From Elusimicrobiota bacterium (GTDB lineage: Bacteria; Elusimicrobiota; Elusimicrobia; Elusimicrobiales; UBA9959), in contig DNQL01000040.1 in the NCBI GenBank assembly GCA_003500765.1, positions 1-17,580 of the forward strand: DNA of 17,580 nt, read 5' to 3'. Shown here in pieces: positions 1 through 6,091 of this stretch (its first letter is position 1; each line of letters begins with the position of its first letter). Under the pieces are notes generated by a model. It made no database searches. It was not told where the DNA came from and worked only from the letters and a program-made list of their open reading frames with translations. The position numbers and the translations under genes were made by a program.

Positions 1-602
1 GGGGCTCCCTCCGCCCGCGGCGCCTCGCTCTCGAAGAGCAGCCGTTCCCGCGGAACTTCCGCCAGGGCGGCGCGCGCCTTGCCGCGCCTCTCGTCGAGTA
101 TGGCGGGGCCGAAGGAAAAATATCCGCCCAGGGCCGCCAGCTCCCGGGTCATATCCGCTGAGCCGGAATAAGAATGGACCAGGAAGCGCAGCGGGCGGGA
201 AGAGCGAAGCGCTTCCAGCAGCGGCCCCCAGGCCCGGACGCAATGGACCGAGACCGGCCTGTCCAGCAGCACGGCCAGCTCCAGCTGGCGCTTGAATACC
301 CCGGACTGCTCCTCGAGGGAGGGGCCTTTCAGCGCGTCGAGCCCGCATTCGCCCACGCCCGAGCGCGTATCCTTCAGCAGCTGGCCCAGCGGCGCCAGCC
401 AGTCGGCGCCCGCTTCGGCTATAAGCCACGGATGCAGGCCGAAAAAGGGCACCACTCCGGGAGCGGCCTCTGAAAGGCCCCTCACCGACTCCCAGTCGGC
501 CGGCCCCGTAGAGCAGCAAAGCGCCGGGCGAAGCCCCGCGGCCGCCCCGGCGGGATCGGGGAATTCCTGGAAATGGTTGTGCGCGTCGAAGAGGGCGGGC
601 AT
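1..602 (-). CDS. TatD-family metal-dependent hydrolase, C-terminus cut by window edge
   Basis: The minus strand from ATG at 602 is open for 200 codons to the window edge, so the C-terminus is missing. The family comprises metal-dependent hydrolases and DNases with a TIM barrel. Visible family motifs are D6-A-H8-N-H10 (metal-binding D-x-H-x-H), a GLHPW stretch near residue 55, GECGLD with metal ligand E85, H120 in VSVHC, and H143 in the HSYSGS segment. The late motif normally written ETDAP is here ESEAP (residues 191-195), so Glu replaces the usual Asp. An in-frame TAA four codons upstream of the ATG fixes the start as the first possible one. There is no Shine-Dalgarno sequence. The gene is divergent from the transglutaminase-like gene at 670. 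The fold assignment is firm; the substrate is unknown. Confidence 0.85.
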   Translation of the reverse strand, partial: MPALFDAHNHFQEFPDPAGAAAGLRPALCCSTGPADWESVRGLSEAAPGVVPFFGLHPWLIAEAGADWLAPLGQLLKDTRSGVGECGLDALKGPSLEEQSGVFKRQLELAVLLDRPVSVHCVRAWGPLLEALRSSRPLRFLVHSYSGSADMTRELAALGGYFSFGPAILDERRGKARAALAEVPRERLLFESEAPRAEGA

Positions 603-618
603 CGCGAAAGTTTACACG

Positions 619-624
619 ATAATA
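619..624 (-). promoter_or_regulatory. Possible -10 box for the TatD-family gene
   Basis: TATTAT on the minus strand ends 16 bases before the ATG at 602. A start site about 7 bases downstream would leave a leader of roughly ten bases with no ribosome binding site. No convincing -35 is visible, so this is weak. Confidence 0.3.
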
Positions 625-648
625 GCCCGCCCCGGCAATCGCAAAATG

Positions 649-654
649 TATAAT
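649..654 (+). promoter_or_regulatory. Possible -10 box for the transglutaminase-like gene
   Basis: A perfect TATAAT lies 15 bases before the ATG at 670. The predicted start site near 661 would give a leader of about nine bases without a Shine-Dalgarno sequence. No good -35 hexamer sits 16-18 bases upstream. Confidence 0.4.
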
Positions 655-669
655 AAATTCCCGTAAAGT

Positions 670-1656
670 ATGGGGGGAAACATCCGTATCGGCCTTCATT
701 CCGCCTGCGCGGCGCTCTGCCTGGCGCTGAGCTATATTTTCGCCGCCGAGTGGGAGGCGAAACTGGTCGTGCTTCCGCAAGACGGACACCTCGCCAGCGC
801 CCAGTCGGCCGGGGGCGGGGGAGGAGCGGCCTCGCAGAAGATATACGCTGCGAACGGCGTTTACCACGCCAGGTACGGCTTCACCAATTTCGGCGGCCAG
901 CGACTGAACGCCGCTTACAGCATGAAGCAGGGCGATTACGGCCGCTATATGGCCGGCTACGGCTACCGTCAGTCGGACCTGGACGGACTGCAGAAATGGC
1001 GCGAGAACAACAGGCAGCTCGAATGGGCGCGGGCGGTAAAAAAAGGCGGGGAGGCCGAAGGCAGGAAGGCGCTCGAAGCCGTGGAATGGGAATACCGCCT
1101 CAAGCGCGAGGAGTTCTTCCGCTCGCGCGGCTTCACGCTGGGCAAGGACAATATCCTGATGGCCGACATGCCCGGAATAGTGAAGAAGAACGTCCCGGTA
1201 CTGCGCCCGCTGGCGCTGGCCCTGCAGGAGGTCGCCGACAGCAGGGGGTTCGGCCAGGACGAACTTATCGGCTCCGTGCTCTCGCTGGTGCAGACCGCCC
1301 TTACTTACAAGGTTCCGCCGATGAAAGACGGCGGCCTGCACACCGGGGGGATACTCCCCCCCGCCAAGTCCATGCTCAGCGGCTGGGGCGACTGCGACAC
1401 CAAGACCGGCGTGGCCGGGGCGATACTGGGCAGCTGGAGCGGTATGCGGCTGGTGGGGGTTTCGGTGCCCGGGCATTACCTGATGGCCATAAAGCGCCTG
1501 CCGGGCAAAGGCGACGTTTTCGTGCGCTACAACGGCGCCGAATACGTGCTCATCGAGCCGGCGGGGCCGGCCTGGCTGGAGCCGGGCAGGGTAGGGCAGT
1601 CCACGCTGTCGCTTCTTCAGGGCATGGACGGGTATAAAATAGAACCGTTTTTCTAG
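670..1656 (+). CDS. Secreted transglutaminase-like (cysteine-peptidase fold) protein
   Basis: A 328-residue protein with a hydrophobic N-terminal segment (about residues 8-26) that should act as a signal peptide or membrane anchor. It is followed by a Gly/Ala-rich linker, a charged helical middle (about 100-160) and a C-terminal domain. That domain shows the order expected of a transglutaminase-like catalytic triad: C242 in GWGDCDTK, H269 in VPGHYLM and E296 in the VLIEPAG strand. This is a motif-level call; sequence similarity to named families is not obvious. Enzymes of this fold act as proteases, amidases or cross-linkers, and which applies here cannot be told. No Shine-Dalgarno precedes the ATG, but a TATAAT is close by. 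The stop codon TAG is shared with the left end of the inserted element at 1654-1815. The next gene downstream encodes a DUF350 membrane protein. Confidence 0.7.
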   Translation: MGGNIRIGLHSACAALCLALSYIFAAEWEAKLVVLPQDGHLASAQSAGGGGGAASQKIYAANGVYHARYGFTNFGGQRLNAAYSMKQGDYGRYMAGYGYRQSDLDGLQKWRENNRQLEWARAVKKGGEAEGRKALEAVEWEYRLKREEFFRSRGFTLGKDNILMADMPGIVKKNVPVLRPLALALQEVADSRGFGQDELIGSVLSLVQTALTYKVPPMKDGGLHTGGILPPAKSMLSGWGDCDTKTGVAGAILGSWSGMRLVGVSVPGHYLMAIKRLPGKGDVFVRYNGAEYVLIEPAGPAWLEPGRVGQSTLSLLQGMDGYKIEPFF

Positions 1657-1815
1657 AAGCCGTCCAAAAACCTCCTTGGTACGCGAAAACGCGGATTTTG
1701 AGCCGGCTGCGAGGCGCGACGAACGAGCATACCGGCGGTCTGTGAGCGAGGAGCAACGAAGCAGGCGGCCAAAAGCCGCGTTTGCAGGCGCGGGGAGGTT
1801 TTTGGATGGCTTCTA
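1654..1815. mobile_element. MITE-like palindromic insertion with TA duplication
   Basis: Terminal inverted repeats of 20 bases (1656-1675 and 1794-1813) match at 19 positions, and the mismatch still forms a G-T pair. Both ends are bounded by TA (1654-1655 and 1814-1815), the target duplication typical of IS630/mariner-type elements. Inside, a second imperfect inverted repeat (1687-1710 with 1761-1783) extends the hairpin. The central 1711-1760 holds two direct copies of a 15-base unit (1709-1723 and 1746-1760, 13 of 15 identical). There is no open reading frame, so it would be non-autonomous. Removing the element and one TA restores a stop codon TAA followed by 15 bases and the next ATG, a normal operon spacing. 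It could instead be a structured RNA or a REP-type repeat, but the clean empty site favours insertion. Confidence 0.7.
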
Positions 1816-1831
1816 AGTATACGGAGGAAAA

Positions 1832-2368
1832 ATGAACGCGAGAATATGGACGAGTTTAGTGGAGTTCGGCCTGGCCGTGCTGATGTCCGGGTTCATCATA
1901 GCGCTGACCTACAGGGTGTTCGTCAGGGCCAACCCGGACTTCGATATGGAAGCCGAGATCAAGAAAGGGAACGTCGCGGTGGGCACGCTGATGGGGGCCA
2001 TAGTCTTCGCGGCTTCGATGATACTCCAGCGGGGCATGGGGGCGGTCATAAGCATGGCCCGGATGTATTTCTCCTCGCCCGGCGAATACGCCATAACGCT
2101 CTGGAAACTGGTCCTTATCTCCCTGGGCCACCTGGCCTTCTCCCTGCTGTTGGCCGTCATAACCATCTCGGTGGCGCTGCGCCTTTTCGGCAGGCTGGAC
2201 CCGGAACTGAGGGCGGGCAAACGCCTCAAGGAAGGCAATCTCGCCATCGGGATAATCCTGTCGAGCGTAGTCCTGGTAGCGGCCCTCTACGTGGGCGAGG
2301 GGGTCAGCGCCGTCACCAAGGCCATGGTGCCGCAGCCTTCCATAGGCAGGATAGAGATACTCCGCTGA
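1832..2368 (+). CDS. DUF350 family integral membrane protein
   Basis: A 178-residue polytopic membrane protein with four predicted transmembrane segments (about 8-30, 46-66, 88-118, 134-157). It is an internal duplication: each half has a charged stretch followed by a GN-x-A-x-G motif opening a membrane helix (KKGNVAVG near 44 and KEGNLAIG near 132). This duplicated pattern is the hallmark of DUF350 (YjfL-type) proteins, whose molecular function is not established. The start is secured by GGAGG at 1823-1827. Without the inserted element at 1654-1815 the gene would begin 15 bases after the transglutaminase-like gene, so the two were probably one operon. The cysteine-repeat gene follows 68 bases later. 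Confidence 0.8.
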   Translation: MNARIWTSLVEFGLAVLMSGFIIALTYRVFVRANPDFDMEAEIKKGNVAVGTLMGAIVFAASMILQRGMGAVISMARMYFSSPGEYAITLWKLVLISLGHLAFSLLLAVITISVALRLFGRLDPELRAGKRLKEGNLAIGIILSSVVLVAALYVGEGVSAVTKAMVPQPSIGRIEILR

Positions 2369-2436
2369 CCCCTGCAATAAAGAACCTCCCGGCCGCGTTA
2401 TAGAGGCGTAGGCAAAAGTTGCGGCACGGAGGTTAT

Positions 2437-3024
2437 ATGAAAAGGACACTTATACTGGTTTTCGCGGCCGGGCTGGCGGGTTCCCTGATGGCCCTTCCCG
2501 CGGACGCGGCCCGCGGCAAGCGGGGAGAAGGCAAGGGCGTCTGCGCGGAGGACATACAGAAGTTCTGCAAGGACGTAAAGCCCGGGGAAGGGCGCATAGC
2601 GGCCTGCCTCAAGGAGAACGAGAAAAAGCTCTCCAAGGCCTGCTCCGAAAGACAGGCGGCCGTGAAAGAACGCGGCGCTCGGCGCGGCGGCAAAGGTGAA
2701 ATGGCGGGGGCCTTTAAGGGACGCCAGGCCGGCTGGCGCAAGGGCTACAAGTCGGGCTTCAAGGACGGCTTCCGCGGCTGCACGGCCGAAGGACCGCGCG
2801 GCGGAAAGGGCATGAAGGCCCGGGCCGGGCGCGGCGACAGGACCAATGTCTGCGCGGCCGACGCGGAGAAACTCTGCAAGGACGTCAAACCCGGCGAAGG
2901 ACGCGTGCGCGACTGCCTGCAGAATAACATCAAGAAACTCTCCGACGACTGCAAGGTCCGGCAGGAGAAGGTCAAAGAAAGGCTGGAACTCAGGAACAAG
3001 GGAGCGGACGCCAAGAAGGGCTGA
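2437..3024 (+). CDS. Secreted cysteine-repeat protein (GLG1/Cys_rich_FGFR-type repeats)
   Basis: I chose ATG 2437 because GGAGG lies at 2428-2432 and because it starts a clean signal peptide (MKRTLILVFAAGLAG, cleavage near ALPADA). An upstream in-frame TTG at 2419 is unlikely. The 195-residue product is very basic. It carries two copies of a four-cysteine repeat with identical spacing: C36-x7-C44-x12-C57-x11-C69 and C139-x7-C147-x12-C160-x11-C172. Both copies contain CKDVKPGEGR and an LS-x2-C ending. This spacing resembles the cysteine-rich repeat of Golgi glycoprotein 1, which also occurs in secreted bacterial proteins. The linker between repeats (about 80-130) is Lys/Arg/Gly-rich with one extra cysteine (C115). 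The role is unknown; periplasmic binding is plausible. A strong terminator follows. Confidence 0.72.
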   Translation: MKRTLILVFAAGLAGSLMALPADAARGKRGEGKGVCAEDIQKFCKDVKPGEGRIAACLKENEKKLSKACSERQAAVKERGARRGGKGEMAGAFKGRQAGWRKGYKSGFKDGFRGCTAEGPRGGKGMKARAGRGDRTNVCAADAEKLCKDVKPGEGRVRDCLQNNIKKLSDDCKVRQEKVKERLELRNKGADAKKG

Positions 3025-3038
3025 GCGTAACCGGTATC

Positions 3039-3071
3039 AAAAAAAGGCCCCGGCATCGCCGGGGCCTTTTT
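3039..3071. terminator. Bidirectional rho-independent terminator
   Basis: A perfect 9-bp GC stem (3046-3054 with 3058-3066) and three-base loop are flanked by seven A on the left (3039-3045) and five T on the right (3067-3071). It therefore works in both directions and serves the convergent genes ending at 3024 (plus) and 3093 (minus). Confidence 0.9.
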
Positions 3072-3092
3072 AATTGCGGAGCGGCTGCGGGC

Positions 3093-3815
3093 TCAGGGCC
3101 TGAAGACTTTCTCGGCCGGCAGGTCCGTCTTCATCTCTATTTCCTTGGAGACGAAAACCAGGTCCGGAGGGGCGTATTTCAGGCCGTAGAGGACGCCGTT
3201 TATGGCCAGCAGCCAGCGGGGCTGACCGGTGACGAGAACGTCCGGGGTGAGGGAATAATAGTAAAGGCCGTCGGAGCCGACGCGCAGCGTGACCGTGCCC
3301 CCGGCCCCCGACACAGGGTCGGAATTGCGCGCGACGGCGTATTCAACCAGGTCCGCGAACTTGACCTTGGACGAGCCCGCGTAGAGCAGGTCGAAGAGCT
3401 CGGCCATCGAGGTCTCCAGGGAGCCGCCTTTGCCGTCGGATATCAGTATCCGCCCGCCCTCCGATCTTATCGACAGCGTACCGCCGCGGTAGCCGTAGGT
3501 CACGCCGGCCGCGAGGGCGTCCTCCCTCCAGGAACCGTCCGGCGGGCAGGCCTCCCCGGCTTCGATCCCGAACCAGGCGTTCCATTCCGCGTCGAACGAC
3601 ACCCACGCCCGGAAGGCCGTGCCGTCTAGCACGAAACGCTTCGACGAGGCGAGGCGCTCCGCCAGGAGGTCCGCCAGCGGCAAACGGGTCAGTTCCAGGA
3701 CGGGCGCCGGGCGCAGCGATTCCGCCAGGGCGGCGTTGCCGCGGGCGGGAGAGTCGAAATCCAGGGCGGCCGCCGGGGCAGCCGATATGAAAAGGAAGAG
3801 CAGTATATTCTTCAT
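3093..3815 (-). CDS. Secreted protein of unknown function
   Basis: A 240-residue protein beginning with a clear signal peptide (MKNILLFLFISAAPAAA). The mature part is mixed alpha/beta with many aromatic residues. It has a YGYRGGTLSIRSEGG-type strand pair near residue 110, a segment ending in YYYSLTPDVL near 187, and a C-terminal basic tail. I recognise no family and see no catalytic signature. There is no Shine-Dalgarno sequence, and the start codon lies immediately after the T-tract of the terminator at 3816-3845, so expression must rely on read-through or on an unseen signal. The signal peptide argues that the start is correct. It shares orientation and secreted character with the next gene upstream (3859-4395). 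Confidence 0.7.
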   Translation of the reverse strand: MKNILLFLFISAAPAAALDFDSPARGNAALAESLRPAPVLELTRLPLADLLAERLASSKRFVLDGTAFRAWVSFDAEWNAWFGIEAGEACPPDGSWREDALAAGVTYGYRGGTLSIRSEGGRILISDGKGGSLETSMAELFDLLYAGSSKVKFADLVEYAVARNSDPVSGAGGTVTLRVGSDGLYYYSLTPDVLVTGQPRWLLAINGVLYGLKYAPPDLVFVSKEIEMKTDLPAEKVFRP

Positions 3816-3845
3816 AAAAGAAAAAGGCCCGCCCGGAGGCGGGCC
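3816..3845 (-). terminator. Rho-independent terminator after the 3859-4395 gene
   Basis: An 8-bp GC stem (3838-3845 with 3826-3833, loop 3834-3837) is followed on the minus strand by T5-C-T4 running to base 3816. It ends directly at the start codon of the downstream gene, so it may act as an attenuator between two genes of one unit. Confidence 0.75.
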
Positions 3846-3858
3846 CCTGTCCGGGCTT

Positions 3859-4395
3859 TTATTCGGTTATGTAGAGGCTGCCTTCGACGTGGCCGGAGCC
3901 GTTGAGCGTCACGTAATTGGACGACGGCCAGCCGGAAACGGAGATGTAGCCGCTGACATAGGTCGAGCCGACGAACTTGCCGTCGCGGTAGAGCGAGACG
4001 GACACGTTGGGCCTGACGCTGTGGTGGACGTACTGGCCCGGGCGGAGCCAGATGCCCTCGTAGGAGGATATGCGCACGCTGTTGCTGGTCACGCGGCCGG
4101 AGGAATCCCTCACCGTGGTATAGCCGCTGAAGTTGAACGAGGTATAGCCGCCGTCCTGCTGCATCCAGGCCGAAGCGCTGAGGCTGACGTAGCCGCTGAC
4201 GCGGACATATTCCCGGGTCCCTTCCCGGACTACGACCGCCCGCAGTTCCGGCTCCGGCAATTTGATATCCGGCGCGCCGGCGGCGACCTCGGCTTTCAGA
4301 ACGGCCAGACCTTTTCCGAACTCGGCCTCGCCGGCCGCCATGACGGCTGGAACGGCGAAGGCGGATAAGACTAAAGCGAATATTGTTTTTTTCAT
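3859..4395 (-). CDS. Secreted beta-rich repeat protein, unknown function
   Basis: A 178-residue protein with a signal peptide (MKKTIFALVLSAFAVPAVMA). After an Ala/Glu-rich linker, the region from about residue 60 is dominated by Ser, Tyr, Val and Gly. It carries recurring S-G-Y/H strands: VSGYVSLS, FSGYTTV, VSGYISVSG and GSGHVEGS. The pattern predicts an all-beta sandwich or short solenoid exposed outside the cytoplasm. No cysteines or catalytic motif are seen, and I cannot name a family. An AAGGA sits close to the ATG and a stronger AGGAGG lies further upstream. A TATAAT at 4434-4439 is a plausible promoter element. A terminator follows the stop codon by 13 bases. Confidence 0.72.
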   Translation of the reverse strand: MKKTIFALVLSAFAVPAVMAAGEAEFGKGLAVLKAEVAAGAPDIKLPEPELRAVVVREGTREYVRVSGYVSLSASAWMQQDGGYTSFNFSGYTTVRDSSGRVTSNSVRISSYEGIWLRPGQYVHHSVRPNVSVSLYRDGKFVGSTYVSGYISVSGWPSSNYVTLNGSGHVEGSLYITE

Positions 4396-4433
4396 GTTCC
4401 TTGAACCCCCTCCTGTCTTTTACTCCACGGTAA

Positions 4434-4439
4434 ATTATA
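4434..4439 (-). promoter_or_regulatory. Possible -10 box for the 3859-4395 gene
   Basis: A perfect TATAAT on the minus strand, about 38 bases upstream of the ATG at 4395. It leaves room for a leader with an AGGAGG sequence. No clear -35 is present. Confidence 0.4.
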
Positions 4440-4466
4440 GCAAAGAGGCGGCCGCCCCGCGGCCGT

Positions 4467-4499
4467 AAAAAAAGGTCCCCGGCCGCGGGGCCGGGGACC
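4467..4499 (-). terminator. Rho-independent terminator of the C11 peptidase gene
   Basis: A perfect 11-bp GC-rich stem (4489-4499 with 4474-4484, loop 4485-4488) is followed on the minus strand by seven T (4473 down to 4467). It lies 21 bases after the stop codon at 4520. Confidence 0.9.
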
Positions 4500-4519
4500 C
4501 TGGTTCCGCGGGACGGGGC

Positions 4520-5917
4520 CTATTCTATCCCGTAGAGATGGCTGACGAAGCCGTGCCACCCGGTCGCTTTCGAGAAAGCGAAATCGGCGTAGCCGGCCTC
4601 GAATATCCCCTCCAGCCTGTCCTGCGCCACCCGGGTTTCCGCCGGCGGCAGGTAGACGGAGATGCCGTGGGAATCCTTGAAGTCGCGTCCCGCATGGTCT
4701 ACGCCGGTGTAATTATTGTGTATCACCAGCTCGTCCTTTATGAAGCGCCGGAGTTCCTCCGACTTGGCTTTCAGCGCGTCGGCCGCGGGGCCGGCGGCCG
4801 TCATGGAGGAGGCGAGGATCTCCGCGTAGTTGTACACGTCGCCGTAGAATGAGACCCTCTTGGCCGGGTCGCTCTCCTTGCCCAGCACCTCGTAGCGCAT
4901 TACGCCGGCGCGGGCGGCCCTGAAAGCCTCCGCGTCGTTCACCTCGCGGGCAAGCGCGGCGAAATCTTTCATGAGCGCCTCGAAGGCTGGCATCCTGTCT
5001 ACGCGTATGGCCGAGTTCTGCACGCCCTTGCCCATCTCCTTGTAGAAACGAACGAACAACTCGGCCAGTACGGCCCCCAGTTCCTCGCTCTTCATCCCCG
5101 GGTTCTCGGCCATAACGGCCAGCAGCGCGTGATAGGGAATGCCGACGCCGGGAGTGGTCTCTTCCGAGCCGACCATCACCCGGGCGTGCCCCTTGACCTC
5201 GGAGGCGACCTCGGCCATCTGCATCAGGCAGGCGTCGAAAGCCAGGATATCGGCCCCGCCGCTCTCTTTGAGTATGACCCCGATCTGGGGCGTGCGTATA
5301 TAGTTGCCCGTCTCGTCGTCGAAGGAGATGCCCTTGTTATCGCCCGCGGCGGGCTCCTCCCTGCGGGGGTCCATCCAGCCGCTGCCGTGGTCCCAGAGGA
5401 CCAGCATGTAGCGCTCGGCGGGGTAGAGCTTTTTAGCCCATTTCACGAAATCGACCGCGCGCTGGTAATCGCCCATGTCCACCTCGGGGGTCTCCATGAC
5501 CACCCTGGAGGTTATCTTGCCCTGGTCCTTGTCCTTGGTGACGTAAAGCCGCTTGGAGCCCGTCCAGTCGCCGTCCGCGTCGGTGTCGCCCTCCTGGCCC
5601 TTCATGCGGCCGAGCTCGACCACCACGTTCATGTTCTTGTCGGAACCGACCATCTCCATCATGTTGACGTTCAGCAGGCCGGCCGTCTCCAGGTCGTTCT
5701 TGCCGTTTATGAAGACCATGACGGTCCATTTCTTTTTCTTGGCCGGCTTGTCTCCCCCCCTGTCGGGCAGGGCGGCCGGCGCGGCCAGCGTAGGCACCAC
5801 AGAAGGGTCTATGGAGTAGACGGCGTCGCCGAATTCCACGGATACCGGAGCCGCGTTCAAAGCGGGCAGGCCCGGCCGCAGCAGCAGCGCGAGCGCGAGA
5901 AAGGCGGTGTTTTTCAT
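4520..5917 (-). CDS. Clostripain-family (C11) secreted cysteine peptidase
   Basis: A 465-residue protein with a signal peptide (MKNTAFLALALLLRPGLPALNA) and a propeptide-like linker. The peptidase core opens with WTVMVFINGKNDLE (about 64-77). The C11 dyad is visible as H177 in LVLWDHGSGW and C230 in ILAFDACLM, followed by VMVGSEETTPGVGIPY. Members of this family (clostripain, gingipain-like clan CD) cleave after Arg or Lys and are often self-processed. Sites such as PAKKKKW before the core could serve that purpose, though this is inference. The gene has its own strong promoter, GGAGG before the ATG and a terminator, so it is a single-gene unit. It probably acts in the periplasm or outside the cell. 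The target is unknown. Confidence 0.88.
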   Translation of the reverse strand: MKNTAFLALALLLRPGLPALNAAPVSVEFGDAVYSIDPSVVPTLAAPAALPDRGGDKPAKKKKWTVMVFINGKNDLETAGLLNVNMMEMVGSDKNMNVVVELGRMKGQEGDTDADGDWTGSKRLYVTKDKDQGKITSRVVMETPEVDMGDYQRAVDFVKWAKKLYPAERYMLVLWDHGSGWMDPRREEPAAGDNKGISFDDETGNYIRTPQIGVILKESGGADILAFDACLMQMAEVASEVKGHARVMVGSEETTPGVGIPYHALLAVMAENPGMKSEELGAVLAELFVRFYKEMGKGVQNSAIRVDRMPAFEALMKDFAALAREVNDAEAFRAARAGVMRYEVLGKESDPAKRVSFYGDVYNYAEILASSMTAAGPAADALKAKSEELRRFIKDELVIHNNYTGVDHAGRDFKDSHGISVYLPPAETRVAQDRLEGIFEAGYADFAFSKATGWHGFVSHLYGIE

Positions 5918-5949
5918 TTTTCCTCCAACCGAAGTAGGCCGACCGATAT

Positions 5950-5978
5950 ATTATTATAAGCCGCCTTTGACTTGTCAA
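5950..5978 (-). promoter_or_regulatory. Sigma-70-type promoter of the C11 peptidase gene
   Basis: On the minus strand, TTGACA (5978-5973) and AATAAT (5955-5950, five of six consensus) are separated by 17 bases. A leader of about 25 bases with GGAGG precedes the ATG at 5917. The -35 lies inside the 12-bp palindrome TTGACTTGTCAA (5967-5978). A GGGCCCA...TGGGCCC inverted repeat (5979-5985 with 5994-6000) abuts it upstream, so this could be an operator. Confidence 0.65.
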
Positions 5979-6059
5979 GGGCCCAGGCGGGCGTGGGCCC
6001 AAATACGCCCGCGGCGGGGGTCCCCCGTCCATTGTGGAAGGACCGGGTTTTTGCGAAAA

Positions 6060-6065
6060 TATAAT
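6060..6065 (+). promoter_or_regulatory. Possible -10 box for the repeat-protein gene
   Basis: TATAAT 26 bases before the ATG at 6092, giving room for a short leader with GGAGG at 6080-6084. No matching -35 at the standard distance. Confidence 0.4.
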
Positions 6066-6091
6066 TATCGGAGACCAGTGGAGGTTCGAAA

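Noticed and set aside
1709..1760. Two 15-base direct repeats as a CRISPR-like array
   Set aside because: Only two imperfect copies, inside the palindromic element; no regular spacers and no cas genes.
5979..6000. GGGCCCA...TGGGCCC hairpin as a terminator
   Set aside because: No T-tract on either strand and it lies upstream of both divergent genes.
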